Source: Shimia sp040370365
GTDB lineage: Bacteria; Pseudomonadota; Alphaproteobacteria; Rhodobacterales; Rhodobacteraceae
DNA: 64,000 nucleotides
NCBI RefSeq assembly: GCF_040370365.1
Contig: NZ_BAABWQ010000004.1
Coordinates: 1 to 64,000, forward strand
Reading direction: 5' to 3'
Shown here: one piece after another, positions 1 to 8,136 of the stretch
Layout: each line of letters begins with the position of its first letter
Numbering within the stretch: position 1 is the stretch's first letter
Position numbers and translations under genes: made by a program
The notes under the pieces: model-generated
Databases searched by the model: none
Told to the model about the DNA's origin: nothing
What the model saw: only the letters and a program-made list of their open reading frames with translations

Positions 1-55
1 TCTAAACGTTTCCCCGATTCCGGCTGCCAGCGCGCATCCGGGGTCACTTCCTTTT

Positions 56-84
56 GGGCCGACCGTTGTGTCGGCCCTTTTTTT
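56..84 (+). terminator. Rho-independent terminator of a gene left of the window
   Basis: An 8-bp perfect stem (GGGCCGAC / GTCGGCCC) with a 6-nt loop is followed directly by seven T residues on the plus strand. No gene lies between it and the left edge, so it most likely ends a plus-strand transcript that starts outside the window. Confidence 0.85.
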
Positions 85-169
85 GTCTGTCAGACCGTTG
101 TGAGCTTTTTGTTGATCTGCGGCGTGGTGCCCGCCAAACTAGAGAGGTTTTACAAAAGCCGGGTGTGTT

Positions 170-667
170 ATGCCCATTGATCTATTTGAAATTGACAAAA
201 ACATAGAGACTGCGAGATCCGATCGTTGGCGGCGGTACCAATTTGATTTGCGTCTCTTTAACGTGTGTACCCGCGTGCATGCGCTGTTTGACGACCCCCA
301 GTACCCCAAACGTCAGCGCAGCTTCGGCGCCATCCAAAAATCACTAGGTGTGTTTGACAACAAAGAAGATGAGCTGCGTAACATCCTCTTTGATATGGGT
401 GCCGTTGTCATCCACGGAGAAGACGACACCCAGCACTGGTATTTGCCAGATACAATCGCGCCCCCAACTGAACCGGAAAAGCCCAAACCGCCCTACCGGA
501 TCATGGCCATCGCCGTGATCGTGGTCGCCATCCCTGCCTTGATCTATTTTGATCTCGGCCCCCAGCAGATCCTCAACCTAATTTTGCCACCCCCAACGCG
601 CGAAGACTGTATCGCGCAGGCCAATGGTGTGATGACGGAGATTTTGAAATGCAACGCACGATATTGA
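170..667 (+). CDS. Hypothetical single-pass membrane protein
   Basis: This 165-residue protein is not one I recognise. Residues 1-100 are soluble and charged. A proline-rich linker (about 97-109) leads to one hydrophobic helix at about 111-127, and a short C-terminal tail carries two cysteines (147 and 161). No enzyme motif is visible. Its last 19 bases overlap the start of the next gene in another frame, which suggests translational coupling with that exported protein. The start has only a weak purine-rich upstream sequence. Function is unknown; the soluble domain is predicted cytoplasmic if the helix is an ordinary anchor. Confidence 0.7.
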   Translation: MPIDLFEIDKNIETARSDRWRRYQFDLRLFNVCTRVHALFDDPQYPKRQRSFGAIQKSLGVFDNKEDELRNILFDMGAVVIHGEDDTQHWYLPDTIAPPTEPEKPKPPYRIMAIAVIVVAIPALIYFDLGPQQILNLILPPPTREDCIAQANGVMTEILKCNARY

Positions 668-1329
668 CGACGGCTTTACTTACCGCATGCCTGACCACCA
701 CAGCCTCTGCGCAGGCGTTGCTTGATTGCAGTGGACTTGACCCAGAACAGGAACGCGACGCCTACCGCGCATTTGAATGTGTCAGCGGCTTGGACAGTGA
801 CTTGCGGGCTGCCCTCTCGCGCATTGAAACGTTGGAAAGCCAGATGCAAACCCTTCTGGACACGGTGGCCCAAATAGACACCGACGCGCTGATCCCGGCC
901 AATGCGGTGCTGGCCGTGGACAGCCCCGGACGATGTCCAAACGGCTGGAGCGAATTTGTCGAAGCCCAAGGTCGCACCATCATCGGCGCGTCCTTTGGCA
1001 AACCCTCCAACCTGTCACGCAGTGCAGATCAGGAGACCACCCAAAGAAAATATCGCGACCATGGTGGCGAAGAGCGTGTGTTATTGACACAGGGACAAAT
1101 GCCGAAACATCACCACACCGTTACATCCTCTCCGCCAGATTCCAGCGTCCACGATGGGTTTGGCGGGTCCAAAGAGCCCTTTGGCCTCCGAGCCGAATAT
1201 GACCCAGAGGTGCTGCCCACCCCCAGCTGGGAGACACAACACCCAAGCTTCATGTCCGCAGAAGGCGGGGACCAAGCCCACAACAACATGCCCCCCTACA
1301 TCGCGCTCTATTTTTGCAAAAAGGACTAA
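649..1329 (+). CDS. Exported protein with phage-tail-collar-like C-terminal domain
   Basis: The 226-residue product starts with a clear signal peptide (cleavage likely after TASA, about residue 21). A short predicted coiled coil follows at about 48-78. From about residue 83 the sequence resembles the tail-fibre collar / microcystin-dependent-protein fold: a CPNGW motif (96-100), an LLTQGQMPKHHH segment (145-156) and the terminal AHNNMPPYIALYFCKKD (210-226). In phages this fold sits at the end of tail fibres; here it is attached to a secreted coiled coil and no other phage gene is nearby. It overlaps the preceding membrane-protein gene, so the two probably work together. The family call rests on motif recall; the biological role is unknown. 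Confidence 0.7.
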   Translation: MQRTILTTALLTACLTTTASAQALLDCSGLDPEQERDAYRAFECVSGLDSDLRAALSRIETLESQMQTLLDTVAQIDTDALIPANAVLAVDSPGRCPNGWSEFVEAQGRTIIGASFGKPSNLSRSADQETTQRKYRDHGGEERVLLTQGQMPKHHHTVTSSPPDSSVHDGFGGSKEPFGLRAEYDPEVLPTPSWETQHPSFMSAEGGDQAHNNMPPYIALYFCKKD

Positions 1330-1376
1330 GGCTTTCCGGAGTTGAACAATCGTTCATTCCGCCATAGCGTGCGGGG

Positions 1377-2288
1377 ATGTCTCAGTCAGATCGCCCCCTC
1401 CTTGGCATCACATTGATGCTTGGCTTTTGCGTGCTTGCGCCCATTGGGGATGCAACCGCAAAGCTGTTGTCAGATGTTCTACCTCTTGGGCAGCTGCTAT
1501 TGGTCCGGTTTTTTGTGCAAGCCGCCCTGCTGATTCCGATTGTCTTTGTGACCCGCAGACCATGGCACATGAGCCCACGCGTGTTTCGCATTGTGGTGAT
1601 CCGCACGTTCCTGCACATCGCCGGGATTGGCTGTATGTTCACCGCCTTCCGCTATTTGCCACTGGCTGATGCGATCGCAATTGCCTTCGTCATGCCGTTT
1701 ATCATGTTGCTCTTGGGCAAATATGTGCTGGGCGAAGACGTTGGCTTGCGCCGTTTGCTCGCCTGCGTGGTCGGTTTCACCGGAACGCTGCTTGTGATCC
1801 AACCCAGCTTCGTCGAGGTTGGTGCGCCCGCCCTGCTACCTTTGGCGGTGGCGGTGATCTTTGCGCTCTTTATGCTGGTGACCCGCCAAATAGCCAAAGA
1901 CATCGACCCCATTGCCCTGCAAGCCAGCAACGGTGTGATCGCCACAGCTGTCCTGTTGCCCGCTCTGTTGATTGGAGACCACTTTGGCGCCGCCGAGCTG
2001 TCTCTGATCCGTCCTGCCCCTGACACTTGGGGGTTGCTCGTGTTTATCGGAGTGGTCGGAACGGTTGGGCATCTGCTGATGTCTTGGTCCTTACGCTATG
2101 CGCCGTCGACCACGCTGGCCTCCATCCAATATGTGGAAATCCCTTTGGCCGCATTTGTCGGTTGGCTGGTGTTTGGCGATTGGCCCAACACGTTGGCCTC
2201 CATTGGCATCTGCATCACAATGGCCGCCGGTGTCTACGTTGTGCTCAGGGAACGGGCCACGTTGCGGGCGCCTGCTGCAGCTGAGTGA
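1377..2288 (+). CDS. DMT-superfamily (EamA) transporter
   Basis: This 303-residue protein is almost entirely hydrophobic, with about ten membrane helices arranged as two tandem EamA repeats (roughly 9-138 and 150-289), the layout of drug/metabolite exporters of the inner membrane. The opening (LLGITLMLGFCVLAPIGDA) and the second repeat are typical of the S-adenosylmethionine/RhaT-like members common in Rhodobacteraceae. The substrate cannot be told from sequence. The ATG at 1377 begins the recognisable domain. The last 44 bases overlap the 3' end of the convergent thiamine pyrophosphokinase gene. Confidence 0.88.
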   Translation: MSQSDRPLLGITLMLGFCVLAPIGDATAKLLSDVLPLGQLLLVRFFVQAALLIPIVFVTRRPWHMSPRVFRIVVIRTFLHIAGIGCMFTAFRYLPLADAIAIAFVMPFIMLLLGKYVLGEDVGLRRLLACVVGFTGTLLVIQPSFVEVGAPALLPLAVAVIFALFMLVTRQIAKDIDPIALQASNGVIATAVLLPALLIGDHFGAAELSLIRPAPDTWGLLVFIGVVGTVGHLLMSWSLRYAPSTTLASIQYVEIPLAAFVGWLVFGDWPNTLASIGICITMAAGVYVVLRERATLRAPAAAE

Positions 2289-2925
2289 GCAACTCTGGCA
2301 AGACCCGCTTTGGCAGGATCAGCAACATACCCGGCGCGTCAAACGCCATGCTCACCGGCCCCGTCGCCGCATTGGACGTGCCAATGGATCCGTCTGGCGC
2401 AAAGGCAATCCCCTCTATCGGCCATTGCAATCCCTCAGAGCGCCCCGTCACCGCCGCCATCGGAAACAACGACACGCGCGTGCCCGCCGCAACAGTCAGT
2501 CGCAACTGTGGCGGGGCCAGACAGATCACATCAACGTCGCCGATCAGGATACAGGGCTGATGGGCATGCCGCACCAAACCATTGAAACACGCCAGTTCAT
2601 GATCCAACCGCCCGCCCGTGAACCCAACCGCCAAAACAACCGGCGCCACGGTATGTCGCAAAGCTTTGTCAAAATCCGTGCTGTCCTGTTCCGCAACAGG
2701 GTGGAGCCGCGTGGCCGGCACACCCTGCGCTTCAAGTGCCTCAAAAGAGTCCATATCGCCGATGACAGCTTCCGGGATCAGATCATAAGACAGGCAATGA
2801 GAAGCCCCGCCATCTGCCGCAACAAGATGGGGTGCCAAGGCCAGAGATTGCATAAGATCAGATTCGGACAACGGTCCGGCCCCGACGAGGGTAATTGGTT
2901 CCAATTTGTGAACAATGCTGCTCAT
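2245..2925 (-). CDS. thiN: Thiamine pyrophosphokinase
   Basis: The 226-residue enzyme transfers pyrophosphate from ATP to thiamine to make thiamine diphosphate in the cytoplasm. Family motifs seen in order are AADGGA (36-41), GDMDS (56-60), QDSTDF (80-85) and GGRLDH (104-109), which build the nucleotide and metal site. The C-terminal part forms the thiamine-binding sandwich. I place the start at the ATG at 2923-2925, which has a G-rich Shine-Dalgarno region just upstream; the open frame runs further 5' but that extension is not family-like. It converges on the EamA gene, whose 3' end it overlaps by 44 bp. Salvage of thiamine is the likely use. Confidence 0.9.
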   Translation of the reverse strand: MSSIVHKLEPITLVGAGPLSESDLMQSLALAPHLVAADGGASHCLSYDLIPEAVIGDMDSFEALEAQGVPATRLHPVAEQDSTDFDKALRHTVAPVVLAVGFTGGRLDHELACFNGLVRHAHQPCILIGDVDVICLAPPQLRLTVAAGTRVSLFPMAAVTGRSEGLQWPIEGIAFAPDGSIGTSNAATGPVSMAFDAPGMLLILPKRVLPELLTQLQQAPATWPVP

Positions 2926-3067
2926 ATTTGCCGGTTTCCCCCCCTCTGAGAGCCTTTGGCCACATTTTGGCCCAGAAATGATACGCTCACTTCCACAGAA
3001 TCGGTCGCGTTTCGACTTTCCTTTAGTGGTAGTTTGATTGCTGAGTAGTGCAAAGGACCCGCAGAAG

Positions 3068-5575
3068 ATGGTTACTAATAACAAAGTGCTCACGGTTTCC
3101 TACGGGACGTTTTCATGCACCCTGGAAGGGTTTGAGGAATCGTTCGATACGATGAAGGCAATCGCAGAGTATTTCCGCGATCTGGCGGCGGATGACCGCT
3201 ATTTCGGTGCAGAGCCCCCGACACCCGACGCAGAGATGCTTGCCCGCATTGCGGAACAAGAGATCGCGCGCCGTGTAAGTGCCCGTATGGATCAGGGAGC
3301 CATTGTTCTCAGCGCGACCCCCGATCCGCAACCTGCTCCCGCAGCGGTGGAGGACACCCCAGCACCTGCAGCGCCAGTGGCAGCATCTGTGGCAACCGCG
3401 CCCAGCTCTGACGTCGCCGATGTGGATGCCGCACCAGCTGAGGCCGTGCAAGACCAGCCCACACCCGAAGACACCTCACTCGAGGAGGCTCCGGTTCTAG
3501 ACACGCCAACAACAGTGATCGAAGACAAGCCGGAGCAGGCATCAGATGCCCCCTCTGTTGCCGAGGTTGCAGAAGTTGTCGAGGCTCAAGATCCAGCTGA
3601 TGCCCCATCTGCCCCGGTAGAAGACGTCGCCGCAGACGAAAACCAGAATTCAAACGACGTCATTGTCGCAGAGTCTGAAGACGAGACAGAGACCGAAGCG
3701 CAATCAGAAGACACCGCTGTTGCCCTCGAGGAAGACGACGAAATTGGCATGTCTGACGCAGTGCTCTCCGCAGTCACAGAAAATGTGGCTGAAGAGGTGC
3801 TCGCCGACGTTGAAGAGGACATCATTGCCGAAGCCGCACCAGCAGAAGAGCTTGCACCGGAGACAGACGCGGAGGTCACGGAAGACTTCTCAATCGATCT
3901 GGACAGCATTACTGCGGCAGTTTCCGCTGTGGACGCCCTTTCTGACGCACAGTTGAAGTCAGATTCCGATGTGGCTGACAGCAGCGACCTTCTTGTGTTG
4001 GAAGGTGTGATTGACGAAAGCGATGATCCTTTCGCCGAAGATATCGATGTCGCTGAAAACCTCGAAGAGGAGTTTGACGCTGAGCCTGTTGGGTCATGGG
4101 ATGAACAGGACGACGCACCAGACTACGAAGAAAACTCCATCGCCGCCAAACTGGAGCGCATCCGCGCTGTGGTATCGCGCGTCGAAACAGCCCCCCAAGA
4201 CACCATCGAAAGCGAAGACGAACAGCCAGAACTCACCACCACAGAGTTTGTGTCCGACTTTGCCGCAGATCAGATCTTCGCAAGTCAGGACGCAGATCTG
4301 CAAGACGCCGATGTGCACCAAAATCCCGAATTGGACGCGCTGATTTCTGAAGAGTTGTCTTCAAGTGACATGCCTCACGACGCGCTCTCTCTGTCAAACG
4401 ACCTCGCAGAAGAGATGGCCAGCGAGGCAGAAGAAGATGCCGAAGCAGAGGCGCCCGAAGAAACAGCCGTGGTCAAACCAACGGTGCGCCCACTGCGTGC
4501 TCGCATTGTGCGTATGAAAAAGGCGGACTTCGAGGAGGCTGTTGCAGCGGGCACGTTGGAAGCAAACTCTGAGGAGGAGATGTCAGACGACGCCTCAGCG
4601 GAGCCCACAAGCCTAACTCCTGAGGACGAAGCTGACCTTTTGGCGGAGCTGGCTCAGGTCGAAGCAGAATTGCAGACATCAGACGCAGACAATGAAGCTG
4701 AAGACGCAATTGAAAACATGTTTGCGGATGACGCGTCGGTGCAGAGTTCCGACCTTGAGGCGGAACCTGAGCTGGACGTTGCCAGCATCGTGGAAGACAC
4801 CATCAAAGACACACGCAAAGCGACGCAGACATCTGAGCCGGATTTGACCCGTCTGATGGCCAAAGCGGACAGCGAGATGGAAGAACCTGCTGGCAAAGGC
4901 CGCCGCAGTGCCATCGCTCACCTCCGTGCCGCTGTTGCCGCAACCCGCGCTGAAAAACACGCCGGAAAAAGTGGCAAAGGCGAAGATGACACCATCGCTT
5001 ATCGCGATGATCTGGCAAGTGTTGTGCGCACGGTTCCTGGTGGCAAAGGCGAGGATTCAACCGAAGCCTCCACAAAAAGCGTCGCCACACCTTTGAAACT
5101 GGTTGCCGCGCAGCGTGTCGATACGACGCCCGCTGCCACCACCGAGAAATCCGCTCAGCCTTCGAGTGAAGAAGCACAAAAGGCACCACGCCGCGTCCCT
5201 GTTCGTCCGCGCCGTGTGTCTTCAGACCGTTTGGACCGCGATCAAGCCGCGCGGGCCGCTGCCCCGGTCTCTTCAAAGAACTCAACGCTGAGCGGATTTA
5301 TTGAGTATGCCAACAGCGTTGGTGCAAACCAGTTGCCAGAAAGCATCGAAGCGGCCGCCGCTTACCTAACCTTTGTACAAGGGTTGGAGCGGTTCTCCCG
5401 CCCCATGCTGATGCGGATGTCCCGCGAAGTGAACATTCCTCAGTTCACCCGCGAAGAAGGATTGCGCAGCTTTGGTCAACTCTTGCGTGACAAGAAGATC
5501 GAAAAACGGGCGGGGGGGCGCTTTGCCGCCAATGCCACGATCAACTACAAGCCACGCGATCGCGAAGCCGGGTAA
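3068..5575 (+). CDS. Large acidic protein of unknown function with conserved ends
   Basis: The 835-residue product has three parts. Residues 1 to about 75 form an ordered N-terminal segment (MVTNNKVLTVSYGTFSCTLE...). A very long, Ala/Glu/Asp/Ser-rich, low-complexity stretch of some 570 residues is predicted to be disordered. A basic region (PRRVPVRPRRVSSDR) leads into an ordered C-terminal domain of about 95 residues (LSGFIEYANSVGANQLPESIEAA... to the end). The ATG at 3068 is chosen over the in-frame TTG at 3038 because AAGGA lies about 10 bases upstream. I recall similar proteins in other Roseobacters, sometimes mislabelled as CheA; no kinase or chemotaxis motif is present. Function is unknown; acidic linker plus basic patch suggests a scaffold or nucleic-acid-interacting role, but that is a guess. 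Confidence 0.8.
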   Translation: MVTNNKVLTVSYGTFSCTLEGFEESFDTMKAIAEYFRDLAADDRYFGAEPPTPDAEMLARIAEQEIARRVSARMDQGAIVLSATPDPQPAPAAVEDTPAPAAPVAASVATAPSSDVADVDAAPAEAVQDQPTPEDTSLEEAPVLDTPTTVIEDKPEQASDAPSVAEVAEVVEAQDPADAPSAPVEDVAADENQNSNDVIVAESEDETETEAQSEDTAVALEEDDEIGMSDAVLSAVTENVAEEVLADVEEDIIAEAAPAEELAPETDAEVTEDFSIDLDSITAAVSAVDALSDAQLKSDSDVADSSDLLVLEGVIDESDDPFAEDIDVAENLEEEFDAEPVGSWDEQDDAPDYEENSIAAKLERIRAVVSRVETAPQDTIESEDEQPELTTTEFVSDFAADQIFASQDADLQDADVHQNPELDALISEELSSSDMPHDALSLSNDLAEEMASEAEEDAEAEAPEETAVVKPTVRPLRARIVRMKKADFEEAVAAGTLEANSEEEMSDDASAEPTSLTPEDEADLLAELAQVEAELQTSDADNEAEDAIENMFADDASVQSSDLEAEPELDVASIVEDTIKDTRKATQTSEPDLTRLMAKADSEMEEPAGKGRRSAIAHLRAAVAATRAEKHAGKSGKGEDDTIAYRDDLASVVRTVPGGKGEDSTEASTKSVATPLKLVAAQRVDTTPAATTEKSAQPSSEEAQKAPRRVPVRPRRVSSDRLDRDQAARAAAPVSSKNSTLSGFIEYANSVGANQLPESIEAAAAYLTFVQGLERFSRPMLMRMSREVNIPQFTREEGLRSFGQLLRDKKIEKRAGGRFAANATINYKPRDREAG

Positions 5576-5594
5576 CACCGCTCGTTTCAAATCG

Positions 5595-5624
5595 AAAAAG
5601 CCCGATCTTTGGATCGGGCTTTCC
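5595..5624. terminator. Bidirectional Rho-independent terminator
   Basis: An 11-bp perfect stem (AAAGCCCGATC / GATCGGGCTTT) with a TTTG loop sits between two convergent genes. A-rich and T-rich flanks allow use in both directions: after the acidic protein gene on the plus strand and after the DUF4166 gene on the minus strand. Confidence 0.85.
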
Positions 5625-5643
5625 TCATTTTTGGTCCCCGATT

Positions 5644-7260
5644 TTATTGCTCCGGCTCTAACCAGCCCTGATAGCGCACAATCGCGCCCACTCCCAATGG
5701 TGCAGCCAGCGACACATCAAAGTGAAAGCATCCATCCGCGACAAACTCACGTGTCTCGCTGATCGGCAAAAGCCATCGCGGCATGCGCAGGCCCAGAAAC
5801 CAGCCCTTGCGCACAGGCATGCCAACCACCCCATCCATCACAGTCAAATCCATTTCAAACTGAAATGGGCCAAATCGTTCACGGAATCGCCCCGCCTCAG
5901 GGGCCAAACGACAGCGTGACAAAAACCGCTGCCCAGCAAAATCCCGCTCCCAAATTTCATCTTTGTCAGTGCGTGTTTTGGTCACCCGCACCGCACAGCA
6001 TTCTGTCGCTTTGGGAAATCCAAAGAGACGCGCAACCCATTGCGCCAACAGGCCACCGTCTCGCGTCACACGCGCTTCTCCGGTGAATACCTCTAAATCA
6101 GCAACGCAGTGTAGTTCTTTGATTTTATTTGGTAAGTCATTCCATTTTTCGCCAAATGCAATTTCAAACTGCGGCTGCCAGAAACCATCTTGGCGCTGTG
6201 TTGTCACCTCAAGATCGGCCCAACCCGCCTGCATTTGATCCAATGAAACATCTCTCACACAGGGCCGTGCGCCGGGTGGCACCTCCTCAAAGTGACGCAT
6301 CAGCACCCGTGCTGCAACGGCGGGTATGTAGGGGCCCTCCCCAGCCTCAGCAACCAATGTCCAACTGTGCCGTCGCATCTGTTCACCTTGTCGCCCAATG
6401 ACCTCCACATGCATTCCACCGCGATCTGTGCCAAACCGCTCTGTCAATTGCGCCAGCCAGCGAAAGACGGCAACCCGGCGTGGCGTGATTTCAAAAGGAA
6501 CCACCTGCCGCACAGCCGCCACCATCCGCATTCCAAAGTTGAGAAAACCAAGCTCCATACCCGCACGAAACATCACAGATCGGGCCTCAAATGCCTCTGG
6601 AAACAAACGGATATCTGGCACTTCAACAAAGCGACCAACCCGCTCAAGCCCCGGTGCCAACGTCACACGACGCGCCGCACGCCAACCGCGCAACGCCCGC
6701 CATTTGCCCCCACGCCAAACCTGGGCTTCGCGCCCCAGCTGCCCCATGATGCTTGCCATGACAGACGCCCCTCGCGGCGCACGGTTGCCCGGCAAAATCG
6801 CGCTCTCAATCAGGAGAACGTCGTCCAGTCCCAGCACCAGATCCGCCACCACCGCACTGGAGAGCCCGGGCACGCTGGACACGCCAGACAGCACCCGCCG
6901 CCCCACTCTCTTTGCCTCCGCGTCCAAGATGGAAATACCAGATGTAAACGCCGCGCTGCCAGACAGATCGAGATAGTCGGCTCCCATCTTAAGTGACAGG
7001 CGGGCCATGCGATATGGATCTTCCACATAGGTCTGAAATGGCCCCACAGCGTCGATCACCACATCAGGCGACAGGGCCACCAACGGCGCCGGATCACTGT
7101 GTATGTCCCACTCCAAAGCGGCACATCCCAATTGTCCAGCCAGTGCCTCAGCTTTTGCAAGGCTGCGGCCCACCACAACAACCTGATGGCCATCACGCAC
7201 CAGCAAGTCCGCCAGACGCCCACCAAAAACGCCATAACCGCCCAGAACAGCAACCTTCAC
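5644..7260 (-). CDS. Saccharopine-dehydrogenase-like protein with DUF4166 C-terminus
   Basis: The 538-residue protein starts with a Rossmann fold (dinucleotide motif GGYGVFGG at 8-15, basic residue GRS after the second strand) typical of saccharopine-dehydrogenase NADP-binding domains. The C-terminal third (from about 375) matches the DUF4166 domain pattern, with the LPNKIKELH start and the FGPFQFEMDLTV core. This fusion is known in bacteria, but its substrate is not. It is the second gene of a two-gene unit: its ATG overlaps the stop codon of the DUF393 gene by 4 bp. An oxidoreductase acting on a lipid or amino-acid-like substrate is possible. Confidence 0.82.
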   Translation of the reverse strand: MKVAVLGGYGVFGGRLADLLVRDGHQVVVVGRSLAKAEALAGQLGCAALEWDIHSDPAPLVALSPDVVIDAVGPFQTYVEDPYRMARLSLKMGADYLDLSGSAAFTSGISILDAEAKRVGRRVLSGVSSVPGLSSAVVADLVLGLDDVLLIESAILPGNRAPRGASVMASIMGQLGREAQVWRGGKWRALRGWRAARRVTLAPGLERVGRFVEVPDIRLFPEAFEARSVMFRAGMELGFLNFGMRMVAAVRQVVPFEITPRRVAVFRWLAQLTERFGTDRGGMHVEVIGRQGEQMRRHSWTLVAEAGEGPYIPAVAARVLMRHFEEVPPGARPCVRDVSLDQMQAGWADLEVTTQRQDGFWQPQFEIAFGEKWNDLPNKIKELHCVADLEVFTGEARVTRDGGLLAQWVARLFGFPKATECCAVRVTKTRTDKDEIWERDFAGQRFLSRCRLAPEAGRFRERFGPFQFEMDLTVMDGVVGMPVRKGWFLGLRMPRWLLPISETREFVADGCFHFDVSLAAPLGVGAIVRYQGWLEPEQ

Positions 7261-7724
7261 TTGAGCAACAACCTCGCCTTAAGTCGCGGGTCCGGCAGGC
7301 TGCACATATCGCCACGGCCAAACATCTGATAACGATTGCGCGCGATGCGACGGTAAATCCAATCCTGCACGCTCCTCGGCATGAGCTTCAAGGGCCACAA
7401 AACATGCCCCACCCCTCCCATCAATGCTCCCACGCGGATTATGGCATCCAGCGACGCATAAGCACGCCCCTCCACAATCAATAGCCAGCTTTCAGGATCA
7501 TCGGGCGACAGTTCATAGTGACGCAACAGTGCCGTGCCCAAATCGGTTTGTGCCGGACAAATTCGAAACACATCCTTGTGGTCAAAGCGCGCAATCATGC
7601 GCGCACCAAAGCCACACAATGCACAGTCCCCATCCATCACTGTGATCGGGCCCCCGTCGTCAAATGCCGCAAGTGCTGCGTCGTCTCGGTAAGAATAGGG
7701 GCGTCGGTCAGGAAGTAGCGCCAT
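7257..7724 (-). CDS. DUF393 thiol-disulfide oxidoreductase-like (DCC family) protein
   Basis: This 155-residue protein carries the family hallmark DGDCALC at residues 31-37, a CxxC site placed as in thioredoxin-fold DCC proteins, and the C-terminal signature DWIYRRIARNRYQMFG. The family is predicted to do thiol-disulfide exchange, with no settled substrate. It is the first gene of the pair with the DUF4166 oxidoreductase (4-bp ATGA overlap), so the two are probably co-translated. A hairpin at 7804-7837 separates this unit from the upstream DUF2842 gene. Confidence 0.88.
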   Translation of the reverse strand: MALLPDRRPYSYRDDAALAAFDDGGPITVMDGDCALCGFGARMIARFDHKDVFRICPAQTDLGTALLRHYELSPDDPESWLLIVEGRAYASLDAIIRVGALMGGVGHVLWPLKLMPRSVQDWIYRRIARNRYQMFGRGDMCSLPDPRLKARLLLK

Positions 7725-7803
7725 AAGATGTCAATCTCTTGCCATGCAGAGGAATTGTCAGCAGTGCAGCAGAAAACTGCCCAATTGGCAATGCGCTGAA
7801 ACG

Positions 7804-7837
7804 CAAAACGGCGGCGCGCAAATCTGCACGCCACCGT
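7804..7837 (-). terminator. Probable minus-strand terminator
   Basis: A 12-bp stem with two G-U pairs (7808-7819 with 7826-7837) and a 6-nt loop is followed on the minus strand by TTTTG. It lies downstream of the purA/DUF2842 genes and before the DUF393 gene. The short T-run makes it a modest candidate. Confidence 0.55.
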
Positions 7838-7863
7838 TAAAGTTTCATATATTTTATAAACGT

Positions 7864-8106
7864 TTACGGATCGTCTTCAAACCGAGGAGCTGGCGCATCT
7901 GGATCAGCCTGACCAATGCCTTTGAACACCGACTTAAACGGCAAAACCCAAACAATCCCCAAACCGACATAAAGCGCCAAAGTCACCAATACAGAGTCGG
8001 GCGCTATCGCAGTGGCCAAAACGGAAGCCACAACAATATAGATCGGCAGCCCGACCACCAGAACCAGTAACGCCACGCGACGGCGGGCTTTGTAACTCAA
8101 TGCCAT
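7864..8106 (-). CDS. DUF2842 small membrane protein
   Basis: This 80-residue protein has two hydrophobic helices (about 11-32 and 40-57), a basic N-terminus and the conserved end FKSVFKGIGQADPD, matching the DUF2842 family found in alphaproteobacteria, often next to purA. The positive N-terminus and the tail suggest both ends lie in the cytoplasm. It starts 30 bp after the purA stop codon and is probably cotranscribed with it. Function is unknown. Confidence 0.85.
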   Translation of the reverse strand: MALSYKARRRVALLVLVVGLPIYIVVASVLATAIAPDSVLVTLALYVGLGIVWVLPFKSVFKGIGQADPDAPAPRFEDDP

Positions 8107-8136
8107 GTCGACCTCTCCTTTCAGATCACTACGTGA

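Noticed and set aside
2098..2949. 283-codon plus-strand open frame across thiamine pyrophosphokinase
   Set aside because: It is antisense to a gene with four clear family motifs; its own translation is Arg/Pro/His-rich with no domain and starts inside the EamA gene.
6292..6996. 234-codon plus-strand open frame opposite the DUF4166 gene
   Set aside because: Its composition (Thr/Arg/His/Pro-rich) is that of an antisense shadow in GC-rich DNA, with no start signal.
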